Below are positions 19,577 through 30,960 of a stretch of DNA of 64,000 nt, in pieces; position 1 is the first letter of the stretch; the number at the start of each line of letters is the position of its first letter. The stretch is from NCBI GenBank assembly GCA_949825045.1, contig OX463818.1, positions 34,674,906-34,738,905 of the forward strand. The letters run 5' to 3'. This DNA comes from Argyresthia goedartella. Taxonomy: Eukaryota; Arthropoda; Insecta; Lepidoptera; Argyresthiidae. The translations under genes and the position numbers were made by a program. Below the pieces are notes generated by a model, which was not told where the DNA came from, ran no database searches, and saw only the letters and a list, made by a program, of their open reading frames with translations.

Positions 19577-20177
19577 CTATGTTGCTAGCTTTTGTGATTG
19601 TAGGTGAACCCACTGTTTGTGGATCGGGCTCGCGAGCCAAGATCGCACGGCGCACACGACGGTGTTGGTGGAGGCGCGTAGGCGTGCGGCCGCGCCGGCA
19701 GTCATGTGACGCACGAGCCCTGCCCAGCCGGGCAGGCGTGCCAATACCAACATCTCTGATGCGCTGCAGCTGCGCGGCAGGCGGTTCATGGCTCTCTAGG
19801 CATTATTGTACTGCATCCGGAGTCGACTGTATTCGGCCTTTGTGTAGTTGCACCACAGTTTGGCCGTGTACAGTGTGGTGCAGTACGCAGAGAAGAGCAG
19901 CCGCTTCACCTCCTTCCTTCCTTGCTGCAGCGGGAGAAGCGCCGGGCGAGCATGTTGCCTTTGACGCAGAGTGCGCGTCGTTGACGCTCTATTTCTTTAT
20001 CATCTTTCAGATCAGAGTCTATGATGTGACCGAGGTATTTAATCTCTCCTACTCTTTGAAGTGTTTGCTGATTGAGATATAAACAGATTTATTCGCGTTG
20101 TAGACCATGTTCGTCTCTTGCGCATATGCCTCGCAGGTACTCAGGAGGCGCCGCATCGCAGTGACGGATGGTGCGAG
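19577..20177 (-). pseudogene. LINE-1 RT C-terminal region, degenerate
   Basis: Downstream of the YADD box the protein continues in pieces: VGEIKYLGHIIDSDLKDD (around 20040) and CVKGNMLARRFSRC, then CSASEMLVLARLPG (minus-strand frame 19577-19789). These are thumb-region motifs of this insect LINE family. Stops interrupt each block. Confidence 0.55.
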
Positions 20178-20711
20178 CTAGACCATATCGTCTGCGTAAC
20201 TTACGTGGTTTACGCAAACTCCATCCATATAACAGCCGACCACTGTGTCGACTAAGCGTTGGCTCAGTTCGTCCATGTATAAATTAAATAATATTGGAGA
20301 AGATGTTCCTCCTTGCCTTACTCCACAATTAAGTGGCATAGGCTCTGACAGAATGCCGTTACACCGGGCAATGTTTTTCTGCTGTTGATGCCAACGTGCG
20401 AGAATGTGGATTATTTTTTGTGAGACACCTCGATTTCTCATTTTGTCCCACAGTAAGGAGTGTAATGCGAAATCGAATGCTTTGCTAAGATCCAAAAAGC
20501 AGGCGTAGGTGGATGTTCGTCTCTGTTTATAGTACCCTGCAACTTGCTTGACTATGTATACTGCTGTGGTTGTTGATGAGCTTTTCTTGAATCCCATCTG
20601 ATGGTCAGAGCTATGGAGGTGTTCTTCATTGAGTGCTAACAGTACTTTTACAAAAACACGTGTCACAATTGATGCCAGTGCTATCGGTCTGTAGTTTGAT
20701 GAGCTAGTCAA
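20178..20711 (-). pseudogene. LINE-1 reverse-transcriptase core
   Basis: 177 open codons with RT motifs NYRPIALASI, a FLDLSKAFDFA catalytic Asp block, CGVRQGGTSSPILFNLYMD and the YADD catalytic pair, ending at a premature stop two residues after YADD. The N-terminal residues at 20711 abut the CR1 tail. The GVRQGG...YADD combination differs from the GVPQGS...FADD of the CR1-type copies in this window, so it is a separate clade; I do not assign it further. Confidence 0.65.
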
Positions 20712-21960
20712 AAGTCAAAGTACTTTATTACTGTAGATATTTACATACACTTAGCAAACGTCAATTTTGCCTCTTCTCTACATTGGACCACTGTGGGAGA
20801 AGAAGGGCGTAGAAACTCCCACAGATTGATTTTTAGATCTCTTTTAAAAATAGGTTGTGCTTAACTATTACAAATATGAAAAAATTAATTATTATGATTG
20901 ATAAGCAGGAATAAATAATTACAAAATTATTAACAGCAAGGCCTGTGTTGAGCTAGATTAACCCCATACAGTCCTGTCATTTAAGTAATCTTGAACATTG
21001 TGATATCCCTTTTTTGACAAAGTCGCTTTAACATGCTTTTTAAATTGCTCAAATGGCAATTTCAAAATCTCCAGAGGTATCTTATTATAGTAGAGAATAC
21101 ACTGACCCTTGAAAGAATTGCTAACCTTCGCGAGTCTAAATCGGCGCGCACACAGTCTGTGATTATTTCTTAGGTTAACAATACAGCTATCGCTAATTTT
21201 CGAAAATTTTGTAAGGTTCTTGCGTACATACATTATATTTTCGAAAATAAATTGACTAGCTACTGTTAGTATGTCAATTTCTTTAAAAAGCTCTCTTAAG
21301 GAGTCTGTTCGTTTTAAATTATAAATTGCTCGAATAGCTCTTTTCTGTAAAATAAAAATAGTTTGAATATCCGCTGCATTCCCCCACAACAAGATACCAT
21401 AGGACATCACACTATGAAAGTAACTAAAATATACTAGCCTAGATGTAGCCACATCCGTGCTTTGTCTGATGTTCCTAACAGCGTAAGCCGCAGAACTTAA
21501 TTTACCAGCCAATTTATCTATGTGGGGTCCCCACTGCAATTTGCTATCAATGGTTATTCCAAGAAACTTCGTATCATTAACTAATTCTAACGTGCTGTTG
21601 TCTAACACTAAACTGGTCTCAACTTGCCTGACATTTGGAAGTGAGAATTTGATACACTTGGTTTTACCAGCGTCTAACAATAAATTATTAACTGTGAACC
21701 AATTCAAGGTTAAAGACAATACACCATTAACATCATCAAAATCTGCTTTTTGTCTTTCAATTTTGAAGACCATTGAAGTATCATCAGCAAATAACACTAT
21801 GTCAGTTAATTTCTCCACCATGAAAGGCAGATCGTTAATATATACCAGGAACAAGAAAGGACCTTATATTGAACCTTGTGGAACGCCAATTTTTACACCC
21901 GATCCATCAGATTTAACGCCGTTAACTTCTGCCTTTTTGCCTAGCTATATCCTTCTGCTT
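20712..21960 (-). mobile_element. CR1-type LINE copy inserted in LINE-1
   Basis: 5'-truncated copy on the same strand as LINE-1. It begins just upstream of the RT GVPQGS-like motif (about 21900), carries the RT C-terminus and 3' UTR, and ends in TTTGACT repeats (about 20705-20720). Same subfamily as 6902-8135 and 33705-41800; protein identity to the latter is visibly high. Confidence 0.7.
20958..21854 (-). pseudogene. CR1-type reverse transcriptase, C-terminal 298 codons
   Basis: Starts in the FLVYINDLPF segment just after the GVPQGS block and includes VLFADDTSMVF (catalytic Asp pair), FLGITIDSKLQWGPHI, YSYFHSVMSYGILLWG-type and QKRAIRAIYNL motifs, ending VWG-stop. A stop (TAA at about 21863) breaks the frame just upstream, between the PQGS block and this ORF. 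Without its fingers and endonuclease it is a dead copy, but the remaining frame is open. Confidence 0.7.
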
Positions 21961-22229
21961 ATTTTTACACAGGAAAAATAACAGTGTTTGTCATTGCCTC
22001 TGGTATATGTCCCGTCTTCGGAATACTTTTGAAGATAACTGCCAGTATTGCACTCATGGGTGCGCCAGCGTACTTGAGAGGCCATCCAGTCCGGGTGACT
22101 TTCCGCGCGCAGTGGCCATAACTATTTTGTGGACAAAGGTGGTTGTTATTATTTGGTCATATGAGTGAGATATTGTCACAGAAGGATGGGACACGGAAGG
22201 TTGTGTGGGTTCAGGCTGTGTGAAGTTAG

Positions 22230-23360
22230 TTATAAAAAGGTTGGCGATATCCTTATCATCTGTTTGCCATCTATATTGGACGGTAGGGAGTTTCGAGCCT
22301 TACAGATTGAATTTGTCTTTTGCCAAAATGTTAAGAAGTTTTTGTCATTCAGACTCCGTGCTATGTTGTCCATGTGGTGCTGATCGGCGTTCTGTTGGCA
22401 TTTTTTCAAAGCTGTCTTGAAATTTGAACGGGTCTTCTTTCGTTGTTCGGCAACTTCCCTTCCGTTGGTCTGCCGCAAATATTCCACGTAAGAAGAGCTC
22501 TACGCGATGCATCATACAATTCTGATATATTTTCGTTCCAGCCTGCCACTATCTTCACCTTCTTGCCTGGCTTGTTTTTGTGTCCAAAGGCTTTAAGTGC
22601 AGCTTGTTGAATCACTGTGACTAACATATTATATGAAATATCTAATTGCTGCGGTGTTGTCGACGAATCCCATAGACTGGATGTCGTTTTCATGTTTTTA
22701 TCTATGTTATTAGTGTAATGCTTTGTTTGAAGTAAGGATCGTGGTTTCCAAGCATACTGATTAGGTGTTTTATTTTCTGGTATGGCAAATTTAGTCAAAC
22801 CTTGTAGTTTCAGGAGTATTTTCAATGGCCGGTGATCTGTCCATGTAGTGCTGTAGTCGATTGAAACATTTTCAACGCATTTACTTATTGTTTCGGTAGC
22901 TAGGCAGTGGTCAAGCCATGATGTGGTGCCGTGTGCGTCACTGAGGTAGGTATATGAGTCGGCTGGTAGAAAGTTCTGGTCAATTTGTTCGTGTCTGTAT
23001 TCTGTACAGAAACTTGACAGTTCTCGTCCAAATGAGCTGCTGGGATGGGCATTGAAATCGCCCAAGATCAGGCAGGAATAACAGTTACTGTTCTCTATTA
23101 TACCGTGGACTTTTCCGAGACATTCAGCGTACTCATCGAAATTATCCGTTTTTCAGGTGGGTAAATAAACACAAACTATAAGTATTGGTACGTTATTGCG
23201 GAGTTTTACTTCTACTTCTACTAATATTGGTAGGTTCGGGTCCATAATCTTGTCTTTGTTGATGTTTATTTTAAAAGCATTGCAATTAAATCCTTCGCGT
23301 TCTGGCAAAAGTTTAATTCCAACTATGCTTTCAGTGAATAGTTGAGAATGTTTCAATATA
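22230..23360 (-). pseudogene. LINE-1 endonuclease and linker, frameshifted
   Basis: 23153-23356 holds the endonuclease N-terminal half (VEVKLRNNVPILIVCVYLP, the strand before the GDFN motif). 22406-23065 holds the GDFNAHPSS motif and the TTWTDHRPL motif (catalytic Asp-His region) plus linker. 22230-22487 continues the linker (DKNFLTFWQKTNSI). The pieces are in different frames. This is an APE-type endonuclease that nicks target DNA in LINE integration. Confidence 0.65.
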
Positions 23361-23424
23361 TCATCACATGTTGTGGCTTTATCGAAACCTGATGCGTATA
23401 CTTTAACAGTCAGTGTTGCAGCTC

Positions 23425-23688
23425 TTATTTTATTAAAAGTACAGGAAGCTGTGCCTTGTATGTTCGAGATACGCCTCGCTTTCTTCTTCGTTCCACTGTG
23501 AAACCGTCATCTGTTGTTTGTTTCGCGGTTATTTGGGGATAGCTGGGTGAAGGCGGTGGCAAGGCAGATGAGTCAAGCTGGTTTGGTGGTGGTTGGACCT
23601 GCAGCGGCGGCGGCGGCGGAAACGGCGATAGTAACGGTGATGTCGGCAACAACGACGATGAATGTGTCAGCACGGGCGGTGTAGGCAA
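23425..23688 (-). pseudogene. LINE-1 Pro/Ser-rich ORF1 segment
   Basis: 87 open codons, very rich in Pro and Ser (SPFPPPPPLQVQPPP), between ORF1 and the endonuclease. The corresponding DNA is GGC/GGT-rich. It is likely the C-terminal or inter-ORF part of the LINE-1 ORF1 product; no domain is recognisable. Confidence 0.35.
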
Positions 23689-23896
23689 CGAAGCTGGTAA
23701 TGTCGGCGTGAGTGGTGCCGGTGTAGTTGGCCGCAGGCAGGTAGTCTCGCCCGGTGTGAAATCAGATGTGACGTTCAGGCCAACATTTGCCTCTTTATTG
23801 TCCGCACCAGTGTAGCACAGGTCGTAGCAAGTCGTAGTTGACGTATTTCCTTAACCTCGTCTTTGAGATTCTGCAACTCCTCCACATAGTCGCACT

Positions 23897-24283
23897 TTAA
23901 TTACAGATCGTTGACCTGTTTTGAAGAAGTACAATATTCTGCAGTAATGCAGTGACATCTACATGGTCGAAGGTGACAGGAGGTAATTTCGAGAGTTTAT
24001 GGGCTACAAATGTAGGCAACTCGCTAGGATCGGTTTCTTTGACAATTTTAATGATATCTTCCATGTCTCTTTGTTCCTTGCCATTCTCTTTTCGTATTTT
24101 AATTCTGCCTTTCTGCGATGCTGGATTGAGTACATGTAGTAAGTTCTTCGCCTGATCTATGTCTGCTGTTGAGAAGCCACAAGTATAAATTTGTATCAAG
24201 CTCACATCGTCCATCAAATTGTGCTTGTCTGATACATAAGCCAGCAGTTCATTGATGATAATATTACACGAACAATTAGTCAT
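23897..24283 (-). pseudogene. LINE-1 ORF1-type protein (128 aa)
   Basis: A complete small frame with Met at 24283. The pattern CNIIINELLAYVSDKHNLMDDVSLIQI ... ETDPSELPTFVAHKLSKLPPVTFDHVDVTALL (given here in abbreviated form) is one I associate with ORF1-like proteins repeated in arthropod genomes, upstream of LINE endonucleases. The role is presumed RNA or nucleoprotein binding. A stop ends it at 23897, short of the Pro-rich segment, so it may be truncated. Confidence 0.5.
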
Positions 24284-24439
24284 GGTTGCTAAAATAGACG
24301 CGAAGACGCTTGCGAGTGACCGGTTATTGACCTCGGTGTTCGGTTACTGCACCGTCCAAATCATATTGCAATTCGTAGCGGATAGCGCGTTGCGTAGTTG
24401 CGTAGGCGGTGGTCGTAGCACTGGTAAGTGACGCGCGGC

Positions 24440-25450
24440 AACGGATACAGATTTGAATGTTTGGAGGATTTTTGAAATTTTATATGATGCTATTGGATAT
24501 AATTTGTGAATGCCTTGATGAATCGAAAATCTGTTTGCACCACACTGAAGCTAACAATACTGTCTATTACTGAGTCTCAATCACTGCACTGTAAAGTTAT
24601 TTTGAAACATTATTTTGATTTATTTATACGGAGCGATACGCGGACGGATGTTAACGCGGAGATTCCACACGCGCATCGTTATAAACATTCAACTTTATAC
24701 TATAACATTCAGATATATTGGGCAAAGACAGATCATCAATACTTTCTAAGTTTTTATAAATCATTCCACTTTTTACTAGAATAAACGAACCGCTTCTTTT
24801 TTGTTTCTAGAAAAAAATGCTGCTCGATCGTAGTTAAATTTCGTCACATTTAAATTTCAATTTAAAATCAGATTCCACAAATGTTTCAGTTAAACATAGA
24901 GGGTCTTACCACAAAAAATAAACTCCTGTTCAAAATTTGCTTAAAATCAAAAATGTATATGATTTGACGTTTATTTTGAGGTTAAACTATGTGTAACTTT
25001 TTTGTAGCAATACGGTATATGTCGTGCTTCGTACCAGACTCCGATAATGAATGGGCCAACGAAAATTTCTGTGAATGCAGCTCACAGAAATTCTCGTTGC
25101 CCAAATTTAAAAAAAAATACAGAACATTTCTGTGTTTTTACTTTATCAGTATCTTAAAAATTCACGGAATTATTAAAGCGCAAAGTTCGACTTCCCGCGA
25201 AGCGATTTTGTCAACTGAGCGTAGCATGTAGGATCAGCGATGACTTCACTTTACTCGTCAAGTGATTGGATCGGTCGAGCTCATTCGTCTCAAGCGCGCC
25301 ATAGGTTCTGTAAGAACTCCCCACTATACTCACGAATAAGAACTAAAATGACCAATAAATAACTTAATTTTTAATGTGCCAATTAGCCCAAAGCAGAGAT
25401 CCTATTGGAATAAAAAATAAGGTCTTAAACAAGAAAATCACAAACTACAC
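24440..25450. other. Gene-poor AT-rich interval with one hairpin
   Basis: No coding region is supported. An imperfect inverted repeat lies at 25053-25102 (arms gggccaacgaaaatttctg / cagaaattctcgttgccc around a short loop). A ctaaaatgaccaat motif at about 25344 recurs at 18547. Confidence 0.5.
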
Positions 25451-25819
25451 TTGGAAAAAGACACACCGAATAGGGAAAAAGAGGTTTTGAATATCGAAAA
25501 AACAGAAATGAAGAAGGTTGTTATGGACTGCAAGAAGAAGATTAGCTTGTATAAAGCTGTAGGAGTAGGTAGTGAACAAAGTGTTTATCAAAAAACGCCA
25601 CCTTTAATTTTTTTCTCGCCTCAACACATACAACTCCATATGAACATTAAACCGGTTCCACCTAATATGATGCGGATGGGTTATCCTAGAACATCCCCCC
25701 GAGAATATAATCACAATATTGTAGAGAGAAGCTTGGACAACACCGCATCAGACAAGGTGCCCAAGCTAAACCTGAGTCCAAACACGACTGCCTTACTATT
25801 CCTGGTTCCTGAGTTTTAG
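25451..25819 (+). other. Unrecognised open frame, 122 aa
   Basis: An open frame rich in Lys/Glu at the N-terminus (NREKEVLNIEKTEMKK) and without recognisable domains. A possible splice donor (GACAAG|GTGCCC, 25756/25757) lies just before the minisatellite. It could be an exon of a host gene or chance. It has no phase-compatible partner that I could confirm with the candidate exon at 26282. I do not assign a function. Confidence 0.25.
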
Positions 25820-26262
25820 TACTCATCTAAGTCCGCATTCCATCACCAGCTCATTAAACCAAGTTTGCAAAACCAGCTTATCATCCTTAACAAATATAGA
25901 CCAAACACGACTGCCTGACTATTCCTGGTTCCTGAGTTTCAGTACTGTCTCCAAGTACTCATTCCATCACCAGTTCATGAAACCAGCTCATCATCTTTAA
26001 CAAATTGAGTCCAAACACGACTGCCTTACTATTTCTTGTTCCTGAGTTTCAGTACTCATCAAAGTCCTCACTCCATCACCAGCTCATGACACCAAGTTTT
26101 CGAAAACAGCTCATCATTTTTAACTAATTGTGTCCAAACATTACTATTTCTGGTTCCTGAGTCCCAGTGCTTATCGAAGTCCTCATTCCATCACCAGCCC
26201 ATGACACCAAGTTTGTAAACCAGCTTATACGTATTTGCAATATTAGTTCAAACACGACTGCT
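25776..26262 (+). repeat. Minisatellite, about four units of roughly 120 bp
   Basis: The phrase gtccaaacacgactgcc...ttcctggttcctgag recurs starting near 25776, 25898, 26008, 26125 and 26246 (last partial). Units share ccatcaccagctcatga and diverge by small indels. Confidence 0.75.
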
Positions 26263-26281
26263 GTACGATTATTCCTCACAG

Positions 26282-26404
26282 ACTCAAGTACCAAGCTATT
26301 TTCGACGAAATAAACGGAAAAGTATTAGATAAAAAACTTTACTGTTTACCTTGGACGGACAAATGGATAGATGAGATGAACATACCAGTGCGTGAAGTTC
26401 AATA
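26282..26404 (+). other. Possible terminal coding exon
   Basis: After a plausible acceptor (gattattcctcacag, ending 26281) the sequence stays open for 40 codons with non-repetitive, protein-like composition (YQAIFDEINGKVLDKKLYC ... DKWIDEMNIP) to a TAA at 26402-26404. I do not recognise the protein and cannot identify the preceding exon. Confidence 0.3.
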
Positions 26405-26660
26405 AAAACTTTTGCTTATTTTTGTAATGTTATCCCACGCAATACAGCACCCACGTGTTAAATATTTTTCGAAAAATACTGTGCAACCATCATAACGTCC
26501 ACTTTAGGTAAGTTGTCAGATTGGCCTTTAGCAAATTCATCATTCGTTATAAAACCATATAACTAAACACACGTAATTTTATTTTTTATAATAGTTCGAA
26601 GATAATAACAATAAGAAATCACTTTTTGGGACTGCGAGGTCAAGCGGCCCGCCGAACTCA
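26405..26660. other. No feature seen
   Basis: AT-rich sequence without a supported gene or repeat. Confidence 0.5.
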
Positions 26661-26880
26661 GACTGACTGCGAGTCGTAGAGTGACGTCATGGAGCCGTGT
26701 GGTCTGCGGAGTGTGTTCTCGCGCGGAGCGCGAGAACCACTACGGTTGCGGGGTCGAGGACTTATGGTTGCCTCATGCCCGCGGCGTCAACTCGGGGGGT
26801 AACGTCCCCCCCGGTCTTGGGTGGCCCCTACTTGTCAGGGGCCTCAGTGACGTCATCATAAGCGCAGATGCCGTAAGACA
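26661..26880. promoter_or_regulatory. GC-rich segment with two CRE-like octamers and a perfect hairpin
   Basis: TGACGTCA occurs at 26682-26689 and 26848-26855. Between them is a perfect 10-bp stem (GTTCTCGCGC / GCGCGAGAAC, 26715-26737, 3-base loop) and a GC-rich body in an otherwise AT-rich region. The palindromic CRE binds CREB/ATF proteins in animals. No TATA box or downstream gene is evident, so promoter function is only a suggestion; a mobile-element 5' region is possible. Confidence 0.3.
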
Positions 26881-26929
26881 AATTTACATAGCGTTTCGGA
26901 AATGCCCGATATATTTTTGGTCATAACTT

Positions 26930-27770
26930 CGGTATTACTGTGACTATCACATCGAAACAAAAACTGGTGTAATGTCCACAACCCTGGCTTTAATGCTGTT
27001 TTTTGCAAAAATGCGACAATTTACCCTTATTAATTCAGACAGTGTTAACTCTAATATTTCATTTTCATGCAGAATGCTTTGTATGTTCTGGTGCGTAATT
27101 ATCAGTTCTGACGTTTTAATGAAAATAATTGTTTTTCGGTGATATTTTTACAGTCTGATTTGAGTTATTTGTTTAAGTTTAAGTTTGAGATTTAGGTTTA
27201 AGCTAGGTGGAGTACTTGCTTAAGACGCTGATTAAATAAATATGGGGTGCTGTTTTCATGTGTTTTTCAGGAAATACTGGGCAAATCGTAATTAATTTCT
27301 GGTATATGTAATTTGACTATATAATCTAGAGATTCTTAATTGGAAAACATGTTTGGATAAAATTTTCTCGATAGAAAATAAATACAAAGTCAACCCTTTT
27401 TTTATGGTTATCCTATTACACCGCAGTAGTAAGTGAATATGACTGTGTGATAATTGCAATGTATGAACAATTGTTATTTCTAACGATTTTCAATTTGAAA
27501 GTTAATTCCCTGAAATAGTTTATTTTTTATGATTTTTTTTTACGTTTTGGCGCTTACGTTGTTTCAGATTAGTCGCGAGTGCATTATTGGCATCCCGCTT
27601 TTTCTTATTCGCGAGTAATTATTGCATCTCACTTCCACTCGACAGCGCATTTTTATTCCATCATCGCCTTAAACCTAAATCTCCCCTCAATAATAACCCT
27701 CAACTTAGAAGTCCGCTCGTCAATAATTTATCGTAAATGTACACAGTATGATAAATTAAAATAAAAAACA
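26930..27770. other. No feature seen
   Basis: AT-rich, no supported gene, repeat family or structured site. Confidence 0.5.
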
Positions 27771-27777
27771 AAACAAA

Positions 27778-28087
27778 CATTTACATACAGGTACGCACAT
27801 ACATTGCTTCTGGCCCCACACTAGGATGCCGTGCCGTGGGAACCAGAAACAGCGACGTAACAGACAAGTCAAAATTATGAAGCACATAATGAGGGCATTG
27901 CAATCTGGTGTCTTCAATGGTCCCTTGTATATTATTATACTATTATCGCCTGTACTAGTACGTGTAAGTTGACTCACATATAAACAACCAAGACCTGGGG
28001 TTTTTTTTCTTTACCTCCAGCCGGAGATCGAAGCCGGGATCTCTCGCATGGTAGGGAGAGCCACAACCGCTGCGCCACAAAGGTCGA
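27778..28087 (-). repeat. tRNA-derived SINE, copy 1
   Basis: On the minus strand a tRNA-like head at about 28087-28015 (A-box-like region near gtggcgcagcggtt, B-box near gatcccggcttcgat) is followed by a body with tgtttctggttcccacgg and atcctagtgtggggcc. The copy at 29862-30055 shares head and body. Confidence 0.6.
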
Positions 28088-28335
28088 ATCGTCAATTATA
28101 GTTAAATTCAAACATGTATTTTTTTCAGCGTAAAAAAAAAATACAGTCTGACTATGACTGTAAAATCTTACCTGATGTAAATCCCTCCCTGTCTCTGAAA
28201 TGTGGAGCCGTCCACATTTGCCAATATGACATTTGTGATACACCGCTAGAGATAGCAATGTTGTGGCCAATTCGAATTATGGATTTGAAGTTCAGATTTT
28301 ACAAAGTATATAACATTGGCAAGATTTGTCTGAGT

Positions 28336-28795
28336 AAAAATGTCTTTTTTCGGATTACGGATAATCCGTATTGAAAAAATCCCAACGGAAGGCTTTTGGC
28401 GTGGAATAGATAGACCAATAACAGCGTAGGTTGTTTTGTTTACCATTGGTAAATCTAATGGTCTGTCTAGAGCGCAGGAAAGGTCATCGGAATTGTTAGT
28501 TGTAAAAAGCTGTAATCTTATTTGAAAGGAAAGATAATTCTGAACAACATTCACTATTAAAACGCGTTTTGCGTGACTGGCAAAACAGCTAGCTTATTGC
28601 CGATACTATGGTCATTCGAAGGTTTCCTCACGATGTTTCCCATCATCGTGATTAGAACGTTCGTATAAAGGATAGATAAATGCATATTTTACTACATCTT
28701 ATAGCATAGGCGTTACGCCTTCACTGATACGAATAGGAAGATGGCGCCAAAAGCCTTCCTTCAATTCGAATTATCCGTAATCCGAAAACGCAAAA
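28336..28795. mobile_element. Foldback MITE
   Basis: Arms tttttcggattacggata...aggcttttggcg (from 28346) and cgccaaaagccttcc...tatccgtaatccgaaaa (to about 28790) are inverted repeats of roughly 55 bp around a 330-bp core. The tip contains the palindrome ggattacggataatcc. Non-coding. Confidence 0.6.
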
Positions 28796-28799
28796 AGGT

Positions 28800-29284
28800 C
28801 GAAGTTAACTTATTTAGGTGCATGTAACATAGACACACACCCAACGACCATGAATACACGTAGGACTCTCGCGGAGGCAATCACAAAGCGGAAATGCAAA
28901 ACGCTGACGCGAGTCGCCTGTTCCATATTCAGTCCACTTTCACGGTCCCGGCCGTATCGTAATGACATTTTTGTTGATAAAACTGTTGATAGGTGTATAG
29001 TAAGATGATTTTATAACCACATAAAGGGAAATAATAAAAAGAGCGTATAAAAGCAAATTGAGCAAATGACCATGAACAGCGGAAGTTCCTGAAATGAGCG
29101 ACAAAAATTGCGGATTTGCGTGATAAAATTACTGAATTTATTGGCTTACTTGGCTTATTGTCTGGGCGAAGTGGTGCATCGAGGTAGGTGACGAATAAAG
29201 GGGGTAAGCGTAGCGAAGCCTCTTTTACTCTTCGTGTTAGGTTGAACATGTAAAACCAAGAAAATCCAACGCTCGTTTCCTATT
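28800..29284. other. Mostly featureless
   Basis: No gene. Around 29205-29250 is a short piece (gcgtagcgaagcctctttta ... tcgtgttaggttgaacatgt) that recurs inverted at 49345-49445 and 51727-51828. Confidence 0.5.
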
Positions 29285-29621
29285 TTAACCGACTTCAAGA
29301 AGGAGGAGGTTCTCAACTCGACTATTATTTTTTATGTTTGCTACGAGATTATTTCGTCAATTGTGAATCGATTTTAATGATTCTTATTTTGATTGGTAGG
29401 TCATATTTCAGAGGTGGCCCCATACGAATTTTATCAAAATTTATTCAGGGCTTTTTGAAAAAAATCAACTAAAACAAAAAAATATACACACACACTGATG
29501 ACGTTTTGATTTGTTGTTCTGTTCAGCAAAAGTTTTGATGAGGACTTTTCGTGTATATAGACGACATTCACATTCCCGGGGAGGAAGAAATAGGGCCTGA
29601 ACTTGAAGTCGGTTTTTTTTT
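29285..29621. mobile_element. MITE with AACCGACTTCAA tips
   Basis: Starts ttaaccgacttcaag and ends cttgaagtcggttttttt, an inverted pair of about 14 bp. A common architecture of short non-autonomous elements in Lepidoptera. Partial right ends recur at 847-915 and 18945-19015. Confidence 0.6.
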
Positions 29622-29861
29622 ACTTTTAACTTGGTGAATTATATTAAGTTAAGTTGAGGGTTTGTCGGATTTCTAGTCGTGCAATTCAGTAATTCTAGTC
29701 ACGCTCTTTTTTTGTCGTTATTCAGTTATTCAGTCAGGGAAATCCAGTATTTTTGCCAAGAAATAACTGGATCATACGTTTGAATACTACGCTTTTATAA
29801 ACAAACAAAGCGTCACGCCATTCCTCATACGGGATGGCTGAGGCACAGTTGTAATCACATT

Positions 29862-30055
29862 TTTTTATAGGCACATACACTTTTGGCCCCACACTAGGAT
29901 ACCCGCGGTCGTCGCGGGAACCAGAAACAGCGACGTAACACGCATATTAACATCCAAGATCTGGGGGTTTTTTCTGTATATCCAGCCGGGGATCGAACCC
30001 GGGACCTCTCGTGGTAGGCAGAACTTCAACCGCAGCGCCACGGAGGTCGTCACTT
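29862..30055 (-). repeat. tRNA-derived SINE, copy 2
   Basis: Minus-strand head with A-box-like GTGGCGCTGCGGTTG and B box GGTTCGATCCC (about 29988-30000), followed by the same body as copy 1 (ttacgtcgctgtttctggtt; atcctagtgtggggcc). A further body fragment lies at 59010-59060. Confidence 0.65.
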
Positions 30056-30410
30056 AGCCAGAGTTAACGCTCTCGCGTACCCTCACGTTCGTCATTCCAT
30101 CGACAGAAAATGCTATAAATTGTTACTGTTCAAGTTTTAAATAGTCTGCACCTGTATATGTGTATATGTGTGGTGCATCGTTTACCTAATTAAAATGGCG
30201 GATAGAAGGGGTCATTTGCTATCTTCTAGGTCCACAAAAGTTACATCTATTTTATTGTTAACTCACGAATGTTTTTTCAAGAAGTGGAATTCTGTAACGA
30301 ATCATCTTTGACTTGCAATAAAAAACTAAACGAGGCTTTTTTCATGAAAGTTTAAAAAAAAGTTTGCTGGTCTATCTTCTTTCTAATAATGTACAATAAT
30401 TCCATAATAG

Positions 30411-30566
30411 TTATTTGTGTCACAAGGGAGCAAAATGATGTATTTACGGCGAGGGCGGTACATTAAATCCAGAGTGAAGGGAAGGATTCTAGTTAGAATC
30501 CTGAGCGTAACGAAGGATTCAAGCGTTAACGCCCATGACGAAAATAATTTTGCTCCTGTGTGACCC
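30411..30566. mobile_element. Short foldback element
   Basis: Imperfect arms gtgtcacaagggagcaaaat and attttgctcctgtgtgac enclose about 110 bp including aaggattctagttagaatcc. No coding. Confidence 0.5.
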
Positions 30567-30569
30567 ATA

Positions 30570-30960
30570 CAACTTTTCACACCGACTATGAGGAAAATTT
30601 AAATTAAATGCTTTAAAAAAAAATAACTATACTTTGAATTATACTTTCACCACTTTTACAGTAATCGAACAACGAAAACAAAACTTTTTTTATATAAAGG
30701 CGGATTGTGAAGGATTAGGATCACCACAGATAAAATATTCCTGTGTACTTTTACTAATGTGTAAAAATAATCGAATCGAATATTAAAATGGTTTCGGATA
30801 TCAATATTCATTATATCATAATAACAGACATCGATAGTTTAGATTTCAGTAAAACAAATAATTTATTGTGACATTTTTTAAAATATTACGAAAAACTCAT
30901 AAATTTGCATATAACGTTTGTAGTGTTATGCTACTTACGTGCTATTTTCTTGAATGTCTT
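30570..30960. other. No feature seen
   Basis: AT-rich, no supported gene. Confidence 0.5.

Larger units (their letters stand above)
19373..24440 (-). mobile_element. LINE-1: decayed non-LTR retrotransposon, interrupted by a CR1 copy
   Basis: Order on the minus strand: 5' leader (about 24440-24284), ORF1 (24283-23897 and a Pro-rich segment 23688-23425), endonuclease (about 23360-22400), RT start (about 22170-21965), CR1 insertion (about 21960-20712), RT remainder (20711-19577). RT text on either side of the CR1 copy reads as one interrupted gene. Multiple stops and frameshifts make it inactive. Borders are approximate. Confidence 0.6.

Noticed and set aside
19573..20082. 169-codon plus-strand frame
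   Set aside because: Antisense to the degenerate LINE-1 RT C-terminus, which gives the recognisable motifs.
25776..26262. CRISPR-like array
   Set aside because: Units are about 120 bp, diverged, without spacers, in an animal genome; it is a minisatellite.
28114..28374. 86-codon plus-strand frame
   Set aside because: Overlaps a SINE head and a MITE arm and has no splice or gene context.
29940..30055. A tRNA gene on the minus strand
   Set aside because: Same reason: tRNA-like head followed by a repeated SINE body also seen at 27778.
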